This document shows positions 7,792-13,831 of a stretch of 13,831 nt of DNA, in pieces. The notes beneath the pieces are model-generated. The model searched no databases, was not told the origin of the DNA, and worked only from the letters and a program-made list of their open reading frames with translations. Position numbers and translations under genes: made by a program. Every line of letters begins with the position of its first letter. Position 1 is the first letter of the stretch. The DNA comes from CAZLBV01 sp964557845 (lineage in GTDB: Bacteria > Acidobacteriota > Aminicenantia > Aminicenantales > Aminicenantaceae): NCBI GenBank assembly GCA_964557845.1, contig CAZLBV010000051.1, positions 1-13,831 of the forward strand, given 5' to 3'.

Positions 7792-8080
7792 TAGTGTCAC
7801 CTCTAAACTATAATTTTTAATAATATAAAAACGGAGAGATTATCTCTGACATAAATTTATTTGTGTTCATGGCAAGCCTCTGTTTTTTATATGTTTTCTA
7901 TCCACTAACACTTATTTTTAATACAAAAATCATGCCAAAGACCAAAGTTCCTTAGGTGATAGTACTCTTCAGATAAACAGAAGTATTTTATTTTTATTTG
8001 ATCAGATACAGCCAACAGTGATAATCCTGTTTACCAGGAATTTGTTTTGTGAAAACGGAATACAATATGCCAGCTAAAAA
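7792..8080. other. Gene-free intergenic region between the antiporter and comA-like genes
   Basis: These 289 AT-rich bases contain no convincing ORF on either strand. The part nearest the comA-like gene should carry its promoter, but no near-consensus pair is seen; TTGCCA with TATGTC at 16 bases, or TATATT without a good -35, are the best and are weak. A 5-bp hairpin (TCCTG/CAGGA) downstream of the antiporter has no adjoining U-run, so no clear terminator was found. Confidence 0.6.
7835..7847. promoter_or_regulatory. Short palindrome upstream of the comA-like gene, possible operator
   Basis: AGAGAT-T-ATCTCT is a perfect 6-bp inverted repeat with a one-base centre. It lies 44-56 bases before the comA-like ATG, just upstream of a TATATT that could be a -10 element. 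The position suits a repressor site, but one short palindrome in AT-rich DNA can arise by chance and no second copy was found. Confidence 0.2.
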
Positions 8081-9310
8081 TTAAGAACCTTCAGTTTTCT
8101 GCGGCCATTTCATCAGATACTTTCTGAGTATTAATGGAGAGATCAAACATGTTGTCAAAGAAACAAGTACCATCGCGGAGAAAACTTTATCCGGGACAGC
8201 CCAGTCACCCAATTTATTTCCCCGTTTCATTATGATCATAGCGATCTCTGCTCGAGGTATCATGCTTACACTGATAAGTAGAGCACTAACCGCATCTGTA
8301 ACTGCCAGAGACAAAATACCGTTCCCGATCAATTTTCCTAATACAGCTAAAAGGATTAATACCCCTCCTAATTTCAGCGCAGGTGCTAGACTTCTCAAAT
8401 TAACACTTAAACCAATACCTATGAAAAAAAACGGATAGAATATTTCATAAATGGAAGAGAAAGAAGCATCCAAATTCACAGCTTTAGGATCACGGCTGAA
8501 CACGAGTCCGGCAAAAAAAGCCCCCATGGCTAAAGAAAAGCCCAATAAAGCGCCTATTCCGGCAATCACGAAACCAAGACCTGCTACCACGATCATTGGT
8601 TCAGGGGAATGAGTTTTCCTGGCGAAAAATCCTGTGACCTTTTCTTCGATAAAACGGGAAAACAGAACGCATAATGCGCCAAATACCAACAGTTTTAGAA
8701 AGATCGATCCTAAGATCTGTGTCAACTTTTCTGCGGAAACATGGATCCCTCCTTCATGTATACCGGAAACCACTGAAAGAAGAAGTACCATTAATAAAAT
8801 TCCTGAGATATCATCCATTTCTGCCACATCGAGCAACAACTCCCCTGTAGGTGATCGTATTGCATTTTGCTCCTGCCAGACGCTTATAGACACTCCCACA
8901 CTAGTAGCGGTTAAAGCAACCCCAATAAATAAGCTGGGTATAATCTCAAGTCTAAGCAGCCAGACTGACACAACATAGCCTAATAATCCACTGAATATGA
9001 CATTGCCCAACCATATTAGACTGGCATGACGCATCTGCTTCAAAAGTCCTTTAAGATTGCTTTCTAGACCAACCCGAAAAAGCAGAGTAAAAAGCCCAAC
9101 CTCGGATAAAAAATTCAGGACATCACTTGCTTCCCGAGATAAGATCTGCCATTGATTGTCTCCCCAGCTAAGCAAAAGACCTATTAATATAAACCCGATA
9201 AGTGACGGAATCCCGATTTTTTTTAATCCCATCTGAAGGAAAATATTCACAACCAGAAAAATCCCGAAGAACAAAACCAAAAATTGCACGGAGACAGCTG
9301 TTTCTGTCAT
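8081..9310 (-). CDS. CPA2-family cation/proton antiporter (Kef/NapA-like), membrane domain only
   Basis: The 409-residue inner-membrane protein has about 12-13 hydrophobic segments and would exchange Na+ or K+ for protons. CPA2 features are in order: FRVGLESN (78-85), the unwound-helix ATSVGVSIS (135-143), an acidic pair Asp166-Asp167 in AEMDDISG, a glycine-rich helix GLGFVIAGIGALLGFSLAMGA written here in part as GFSLAMGAFFAGLV (257-270), Lys326 in VLGKLIGN, and PRAEIAMI (352-359), which corresponds to the PRGE-type motif. The double Asp is the mark of electrogenic members. There is no C-terminal TrkA-N/RCK regulatory domain, unlike KefB/C. Its ATG overlaps the TGA of the upstream glycosylase by one base (TGATG), so the two are translationally coupled. 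The transported cation cannot be read from sequence. Confidence 0.93.
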   Translation of the reverse strand: MTETAVSVQFLVLFFGIFLVVNIFLQMGLKKIGIPSLIGFILIGLLLSWGDNQWQILSREASDVLNFLSEVGLFTLLFRVGLESNLKGLLKQMRHASLIWLGNVIFSGLLGYVVSVWLLRLEIIPSLFIGVALTATSVGVSISVWQEQNAIRSPTGELLLDVAEMDDISGILLMVLLLSVVSGIHEGGIHVSAEKLTQILGSIFLKLLVFGALCVLFSRFIEEKVTGFFARKTHSPEPMIVVAGLGFVIAGIGALLGFSLAMGAFFAGLVFSRDPKAVNLDASFSSIYEIFYPFFFIGIGLSVNLRSLAPALKLGGVLILLAVLGKLIGNGILSLAVTDAVSALLISVSMIPRAEIAMIIMKRGNKLGDWAVPDKVFSAMVLVSLTTCLISPLILRKYLMKWPQKTEGS

Positions 9311-9873
9311 CAGAGCAACCCCTTTTTATCCGCTTTTTCTATCATCTTGTGAAAATCATGCCTGAATTGTTCGTCACGTTCCGGAAATCTCATGGCTGCA
9401 GCCGGATGGCAGGTTATAATACAGGGGATATCTTTCCATTCCACTATTATATCTTTTCTTTCTTCATGGATTTTATCGAATAAACCCTGTTCTGCTGTTC
9501 GGCCCATAACCAAAATAAGCTCCGGCTGTAAGGCATTTATTTGTTTCTCTGTCCACGGCCGGCAGTTTTTGATCTGATGTCTTTTTGGTGGATCAGGATG
9601 GTAACATTTTAGAATCGAGGTTATATACACCGACATTCTCTCCATGGAATAGGAATGGAAAATTTTATCAAGATATGTACCGGCGCGCCCTACAAAAGGC
9701 CGTCCGGATTGATCTTCTTTTTGTCCGGGAGCTTCCCCTAGGAGTACAATTTTTGAATCTGTTCTTCCTTCCCCTGGGATAGCATGATTCCTGGTGTCTG
9801 CCCTTTCACATCTGTGGCAGCGCTGGATGCCATGGGAGATACTCGATATTAGTTTTTCTTTTTTATCGGACAT
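9310..9873 (-). CDS. Uracil-DNA glycosylase, family 4 (iron-sulfur type)
   Basis: This cytoplasmic repair enzyme would remove uracil from DNA. Numbered from the ATG at 9873 (187 residues), it has Cys19 and Cys22 (CHRC), Cys90 and Cys104, the four-cysteine pattern that binds the 4Fe-4S cluster of family 4. GEAPGQKED (46-54) is motif 1, GRPFVGRAGTYLD follows, and HPAAAMRFP (156-164) is the late loop. One deviation is seen: the segment usually read as TN.VKCRPP is TSILKCYHPDPPKRH, with Ser for the conserved Asn and no Arg after the Cys. Activity or specificity may be altered. A TTG one codon upstream (9874-9876) is an alternative start; the Shine-Dalgarno sequence is weak. It lies 23 bases after the barrel gene and overlaps the antiporter by one base. 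Confidence 0.9.
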   Translation of the reverse strand: MSDKKEKLISSISHGIQRCHRCERADTRNHAIPGEGRTDSKIVLLGEAPGQKEDQSGRPFVGRAGTYLDKIFHSYSMERMSVYITSILKCYHPDPPKRHQIKNCRPWTEKQINALQPELILVMGRTAEQGLFDKIHEERKDIIVEWKDIPCIITCHPAAAMRFPERDEQFRHDFHKMIEKADKKGLL

Positions 9874-9896
9874 CAATCCACTGTTTCATCACCTGT

Positions 9897-11174
9897 TTAA
9901 AAATAGACCCTGAATGATGTGTAAACTGCATTGGAATAGGAACCAAATTCAGAGCGTATAGTAATAAACTGCGGAATGAGTCTGCTTTGGACCGGCTCCT
10001 TTCCTAACCCCAAAAACCCTCCTGCTGAAATATAAACATTCTGAGATAAATTATACTCAACTACAGGCGCAGTAAATAGAGACCCATCCGACAAATTCAA
10101 CAGCACTTCAGCAGTTAAGCTTATAAGGGGAGTAATCTGATAATTAATACCCTGGATCAAATAATGCCGGCCCAGTAAAAAAACAGCTCCCTCGCTAAGA
10201 GCAAGATTAGACTGGTTTGTGAGGTAGTTTTTGGGCTGGCCGGAACCCCCACTGTTGAAATGATATTCTAGAAATCCATAAGTCTTATTGGATAAGCTGT
10301 AGTCTAATCCGGTCGATAACCTGAAATAACCCCCGGATTCTCCGAATTTTCGGTCCATAAAAAAATCGGCGATCACATACCCTCCTTCCATCCAAAATCC
10401 GGCACCGCCTATTGACCGGGCCAGGTCGAATCCGACCAATAAATTTCTTCTAAATCCCAACAAGATCAGGGAAACATCGGTTTTTTTTATATAATTTTTG
10501 GCACGAATAAAAAAAGCACTGTTTTTAAAGCAGGAATCCTTTCCGAAAACATACCCCACATCGAACTCCCCCATAAAACCCCATGGGATTCTGACACGTA
10601 CAGCATCTACCCCTACCCTCTCTTCCTTATCCAATTCCTGAAGAGCAAAGGGGGCAATAATATCTATAGGATTAATAACTCTTGCGCTACCCCATGCAAT
10701 TGCCTGCCTGCCTATATATATATCCGCAGGTCCGGTGGCAAGGGATAGAACCATCCGGTCCAAATTCTGAAAAACGGCAAAACTCTCAGTTCCACCCTTT
10801 TCCTGGGGATACATTCGAGCATTAAGGTCTGCTGCTCTATATCCATAAGCATCAACATTCACTAGAAATAAATCTTCATTAAAAAGTATCGGATCCTGTA
10901 TCCTGGGAGAAAGTGCATAGGCTGCTGATAAACGTATCCCGTGGCTGAGATCTACTGCCGCTTGCAGCCGCAATTGATTATTCACCAGCCCTATCAATCT
11001 ATCAGAAAATGATGATCCTGCTGATCTCATAAGTTCTGAAGGATCTAAAACCACAAAAAAATTCTTGTAATATCCTCCCAGTGAAAAATTTTGACCGGAC
11101 ACTAATATATTTAACAAACAGAATACAGCCCCAAAAATAACTAATGGTCTTCTGTTTTTAATTATTATTCTCAT
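9897..11174 (-). CDS. Outer membrane beta-barrel protein with DUF1302-like motif, ABC-transporter associated
   Basis: The 425-residue protein has a signal peptide (basic MRIIIKNRR, hydrophobic core 11-26, cleavage near SGQ-NF). It is then almost wholly made of alternating amphipathic strands with many Gly, Tyr and Phe, ending in VYTSFRVYF with a C-terminal aromatic. This marks a transmembrane barrel of the outer membrane. The segment GRQAIAWGSARVINPIDII (155-173), followed by GVDAVRVRIPWGF, resembles the conserved core of DUF1302-type barrels. No cysteine lipobox or POTRA domain is seen. The start has GGTGA five bases before the ATG. It follows the ABC ATPase by 32 bases in the same operon, so it probably serves the same export or sorting process. 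Its ligand is unknown; a general porin is the alternative. Confidence 0.82.
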   Translation of the reverse strand: MRIIIKNRRPLVIFGAVFCLLNILVSGQNFSLGGYYKNFFVVLDPSELMRSAGSSFSDRLIGLVNNQLRLQAAVDLSHGIRLSAAYALSPRIQDPILFNEDLFLVNVDAYGYRAADLNARMYPQEKGGTESFAVFQNLDRMVLSLATGPADIYIGRQAIAWGSARVINPIDIIAPFALQELDKEERVGVDAVRVRIPWGFMGEFDVGYVFGKDSCFKNSAFFIRAKNYIKKTDVSLILLGFRRNLLVGFDLARSIGGAGFWMEGGYVIADFFMDRKFGESGGYFRLSTGLDYSLSNKTYGFLEYHFNSGGSGQPKNYLTNQSNLALSEGAVFLLGRHYLIQGINYQITPLISLTAEVLLNLSDGSLFTAPVVEYNLSQNVYISAGGFLGLGKEPVQSRLIPQFITIRSEFGSYSNAVYTSFRVYF

Positions 11175-11206
11175 ATTTCACCGAACTGATTTAGACTACT
11201 GCTTTT

Positions 11207-11923
11207 CTAATCTATTCCCCCCTCTTTTCTTTTTTCTTCTGAGATCCGGCCGTCTTTGATTGTGATCAGCCTCCGGGCTTTGTCCATGACCATGGGATCA
11301 TGAGTGGAAAACACAAAGGTCATCCCGGTTGTCTCATTCATTTTTCTCATCATATCCAGCAGCGACTCACCTGTTTTTGAATCTAAATTAGCCGTGGGTT
11401 CGTCTGCCAGGATAAGGGAAGGTCTGGATACCATGGCTCTGGCTACAGCTACCCGCTGCTGCTGTCCACCCGAGATCTGCGGGGGTTTCCTATCTTCGAA
11501 CCCTTCTAAGTCTATTTCTTTGAGTATTTCTATAACCCGTTGATGCCGTTCTTCTTTAGAAATACCTTGCAGAAGCATAATATATTCTATGTTTTCTTCC
11601 ACAGTTAATACCGGAATTAAATTGTAGGCCTGAAATATGAAACCGATATGATCCCGGCGGAGATCAGATAATTCACTTGATCTCATGTCTGATAACTTAC
11701 TGCCTTTAAACCAAACTTCACCCTCAGTAGCATTATCCAAACCGGAAATAATATTTAGCAAAGTGGTCTTTCCAGAACCTGAAGGCCCGACAATAGCAGA
11801 AAATTCACCGGAATTAATGGTGAGTTCGATCCCTCTTACAGCTTCAACCGGAATACCGTCGCTGGAATAGACCTTCTTTAAATTTTCGGTAACAATAAGT
11901 TCTTTGTCTTTTGAATCAACCAT
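11207..11923 (-). CDS. ABC transporter ATP-binding protein, LolD/MacB type
   Basis: The 238-residue ATPase powers the two adjacent FtsX-type permeases. It shows Walker A GPSGSGKTT (46-54), Q-loop FQAYNLIPVLTV with Gln98, signature ISGGQQQR (150-157), Walker B LILADEP (170-176), D-loop NLDSKT and the switch His208 in STHDP. The segments around the Q-loop and the ADEPTANLD stretch are typical of the MacB/LolD/FtsE branch that works mechanically on envelope substrates, not on classic importers. The frame is open up to 12034, but that would overlap the permease gene and add a cysteine-rich non-family tail. The ATG at 11921-11923 gives the usual N-terminus and follows GGAAAG. It is 17 bases after the permease stop. 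Confidence 0.95.
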   Translation of the reverse strand: MVDSKDKELIVTENLKKVYSSDGIPVEAVRGIELTINSGEFSAIVGPSGSGKTTLLNIISGLDNATEGEVWFKGSKLSDMRSSELSDLRRDHIGFIFQAYNLIPVLTVEENIEYIMLLQGISKEERHQRVIEILKEIDLEGFEDRKPPQISGGQQQRVAVARAMVSRPSLILADEPTANLDSKTGESLLDMMRKMNETTGMTFVFSTHDPMVMDKARRLITIKDGRISEEKRKEGGID

Positions 11924-11940
11924 GAGCTTTCCAATCTCCT

Positions 11941-13173
11941 TTATAAACTCCTGCGCATAGCTTTTGCCGGATTCATTCGGGCAGCATGAACTGCGGGATA
12001 AATTCCGGCAATTATAGTAAAAACAAACACCCATATGGGATATTCAATAAACTGGCTTACCTTGATCACCGGATAAAGCAAATCTCGAAAGGTCACTCCC
12101 GCAAATTCTATTCCGGTGTAATCGATTCCTATTCTTGAAGTAACATAGGTTAAAACAAATCCCAGGATAAGCCCGATAACTATGCTGAGTACTGCTAAGC
12201 TTGCCGCTTCAAAAACAATAAGCCGGAAAAGTCCAAGGGGCTTAGTCCCAACCGCTCTCAATACACCAAATTCAAACATTCGTTCGTGCAGGGACATAAA
12301 CAGCGTATTGATGATCCCGATGGCAACCACTCCAAACAGGATAATGGCCACGAAATATGTGCTAAAATCAGATAGTTCTAGAGCCGCCTTCATCTGAGGA
12401 ATGATTTCTGTCCATCCCTCAGCTACATTTTCATACTGGGAATATTTGTCCCATAAGTTCAGCTGCTGGTTCTGACCGTAACCTGGGTCTGGAAACCTAA
12501 GAGCTATCTCATGGATATTATCTCCCAGACCGAAAAGTTCTTGAGCTTTAGTGATCCTAATGAAAACCATAGTAGAGTCCATCTCTTTAATATGCATGCG
12601 GAAAATACCAGAGATCCAGAACATTTCCTGGGACAGATCTCCTGTCCCAGCTTGGGCAACCGTCACTACGACCCGGTCACCCAGTTCAACATCCAGAGTG
12701 ACAGCCAATTCCCTTCCTATAACAATATCCCTTTCGTTATCCCCTTTAAAAAAATCCCCTTTTATAAGAGAGTCATCAACCTGGGACAGATGTTTTTCCC
12801 GATCAGGTTCCACTCCTACTAGATTTATGGAGCTGACATCAGCCGCAGAATTGATCATAGCAAAATTTGTTACTCGAGGAGCCCAATATTGAATGATACC
12901 TTCCTCATCTAATTCAGTTTTTAATTGCTCATATTTGTTGATAGTTTTATCCACCATTTGGGTTTGACGGAAACCTTCCGCATGGATCTGGGCATCCCCC
13001 ATAAAAGAAGCGGTTGCCGATCGTATCATATTATTTTTCATCCCGATAATAAGAGCATCCACAAAGATCAAAGAAGCTAATCCGATACCTATGGCTGCTC
13101 CTGCAATAAAAGAACGTCTCTTGTTACGGAAAAGATTTCTCCAGGCAAGTTCCATATCTTTCCAAATTTTCAT
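11941..13173 (-). CDS. ABC transporter permease, LolC/E-MacB (FtsX-like) family
   Basis: The 410-residue inner-membrane protein has the four-helix MacB topology: TM1 at 22-44 after a basic WRNLFRNKRRS, a large periplasmic domain (about 45-268), then TM2 272-294, TM3 316-345 and TM4 378-397. The conserved FtsX core HERMFEFGVLRAVGT (297-310) and the terminal IYPAVHAARMNPAKAMR (391-407) are present. It lacks the second membrane half of an exporter fusion, so it must pair with the neighbouring permease. It starts six bases after that gene's stop with no good Shine-Dalgarno sequence, which suggests translational coupling. Lipoprotein or lipid sorting to the outer membrane is the likely role, given the barrel downstream; peptide or drug export is possible. 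Confidence 0.93.
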   Translation of the reverse strand: MKIWKDMELAWRNLFRNKRRSFIAGAAIGIGLASLIFVDALIIGMKNNMIRSATASFMGDAQIHAEGFRQTQMVDKTINKYEQLKTELDEEGIIQYWAPRVTNFAMINSAADVSSINLVGVEPDREKHLSQVDDSLIKGDFFKGDNERDIVIGRELAVTLDVELGDRVVVTVAQAGTGDLSQEMFWISGIFRMHIKEMDSTMVFIRITKAQELFGLGDNIHEIALRFPDPGYGQNQQLNLWDKYSQYENVAEGWTEIIPQMKAALELSDFSTYFVAIILFGVVAIGIINTLFMSLHERMFEFGVLRAVGTKPLGLFRLIVFEAASLAVLSIVIGLILGFVLTYVTSRIGIDYTGIEFAGVTFRDLLYPVIKVSQFIEYPIWVFVFTIIAGIYPAVHAARMNPAKAMRRSL

Positions 13174-13179
13174 TTTTTT

Positions 13180-13831
13180 CTAGTGCATCCTCATGGCTTT
13201 TGCCGGTTCGACCCGGGCGGCCTTAAAAGCGGGAAACACACTAACGATCAGAGCCGACAGGATCACAGTAACCGCAGGGATAATAAAAGTGCGGAAGTTA
13301 ACTTCTGCATACATTTTATTGAACTCAACTCCTCCATATGTAAAGGATAAAGGAAGAGAAATTCCATTTATTGAGATCAGATAATTGAAAATTAAGCTTA
13401 GCAGAGAACCTACTAGGATACTCCCAGCCGCAATAAAATTGATCTCGAGGATGACCTGCCAGAAAATATGTTTTGGTCTTGTGCCTACCGCTTTTTGAAC
13501 GCCATATTCCCGGATCCTTTCCAGCACAGACATGAGAACTGTATTTAATACTCCTACGGCTACAATAAGAATGATCACAAAGATCATGACCCACATACCC
13601 TCTTTGTCCACTTCCATAGCCCGGTAAAAAGACTTAGCGAATTCCTGCCAGGGAGAGACCTCTATATCCTGATCGTCCAGACTCTTTTTTATTTCATTTG
13701 TTATCCGGTCCACCTGTCCCAGATCTTCAACCACCAGGGCGATCTCATGGACCTCGCCGGCGAGAACAAAAAGCTCCTGGGTCTCTTCCAAGTTTAAATA
13801 GAGAGACATCCGGTCACTGGCCTCATCTCCG
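13180..13831 (-). CDS. ABC transporter permease, LolC/E-MacB (FtsX-like) family, N-terminus beyond window
   Basis: Only the C-terminal part is in the window. The frame is open through the right edge: seven codons (GDEASDR) precede the first internal Met at 13809, so that Met is not the start. The visible portion holds the end of the periplasmic domain (LNLEETQELFVLAGEVHEIA), three membrane helices, the FtsX core LERIREYGVQKAVGTRPKHI and the C-terminal VFPAFKAARVEPAKAMRMH. It is a paralogue of the next permease; the shared tail and a shared G-V/I-EF segment before the last helix point to an old duplication. The two would form the heterodimeric membrane domain, like LolC and LolE. It is the first gene visible of the operon running leftward. 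Confidence 0.9.
   Translation of the reverse strand, partial: GDEASDRMSLYLNLEETQELFVLAGEVHEIALVVEDLGQVDRITNEIKKSLDDQDIEVSPWQEFAKSFYRAMEVDKEGMWVMIFVIILIVAVGVLNTVLMSVLERIREYGVQKAVGTRPKHIFWQVILEINFIAAGSILVGSLLSLIFNYLISINGISLPLSFTYGGVEFNKMYAEVNFRTFIIPAVTVILSALIVSVFPAFKAARVEPAKAMRMH

Noticed and set aside
7792..7800. Upstream GTG start for the comA-like gene
   Set aside because: The GTG is the 3' end of the AGAGGTG ribosome site serving the ATG at 7791.
7970..8000. Hairpin-like repeat followed by a T-rich run on the plus strand
   Set aside because: Pairing is imperfect (about four clean base pairs), and no plus-strand gene ends here, so a terminator role is unsupported.
11924..12034. Longer N-terminus for the ABC ATPase
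   Set aside because: The extra 37 residues overlap the permease gene, are cysteine-rich and match no ABC N-terminus. The internal ATG gives the normal family start.
13325..13594. Minus-strand frame of 89 codons
   Set aside because: It is an out-of-frame shadow of the permease gene, which covers the same bases with clear FtsX motifs.
1..13831. CRISPR array, tRNA, rRNA or mobile element
   Set aside because: No regularly spaced repeats, tRNA-like cloverleaf with CCA end, rRNA core sequence, transposase or integrase was seen on either strand.

Overview
All supported genes in this 13.8 kb window lie on the minus strand, so transcription runs from high to low coordinates. The DNA is moderately AT-rich. 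The organism is a diderm (Gram-negative-type) bacterium: there is an Omp85/BamA protein with five POTRA repeats, a second outer-membrane beta-barrel ending in an aromatic residue, and a LolCE/MacB-type ABC transporter. The phylum cannot be settled by eye. A Spirochaetota-like or other non-proteobacterial anaerobe is plausible from the mix of family 4 uracil-DNA glycosylase, phosphosulfolactate-synthase-like protein, PEP synthase and secreted S9 peptidase, but this is inference.

Right block (13831 to 8081): a tightly packed probable operon. It holds a permease cut by the window edge, a second paralogous FtsX/MacB-type permease, their ATPase, an outer-membrane barrel with a DUF1302-like motif, a family 4 uracil-DNA glycosylase, and a CPA2-type cation/proton antiporter. 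Gaps are 6, 17, 32 and about 23 bases, and the last two genes overlap by one base (TGATG). The first four genes read as one envelope export or sorting cassette linking inner and outer membrane. The glycosylase and antiporter look like unrelated passengers.

Middle block (7791 to 4924): after a 289-base gap with no gene, a divergent phosphosulfolactate synthase (ComA) family gene is followed 28 bases later by a wrecked phosphoenolpyruvate synthase gene. Three collinear pieces of ppsA remain, joined at two points where short direct repeats can be inferred. The phosphohistidine domain and much of the ATP-grasp domain are missing. ComA-type enzymes consume PEP, the product of PpsA, so the pair would have made metabolic sense when intact. 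A DUF72 (YecE-like) gene follows.

Left block (4880 to 1): a small coiled-coil protein, a possible 32-codon ORF overlapping its stop, a five-POTRA BamA-like protein, and, after a 129-base gap with a near-consensus sigma-70-type promoter, a secreted S9 (prolyl oligopeptidase) peptidase. That peptidase has a complete Ser/Asp/His triad and loses only its last residues at the left window edge.

No tRNA, rRNA, CRISPR array, insertion sequence or phage gene was recognised. The points most worth checking are the double-deletion ppsA remnant, the divergent ComA next to it, the ABC-plus-barrel cassette, and a strong excess of GATC tetranucleotides.
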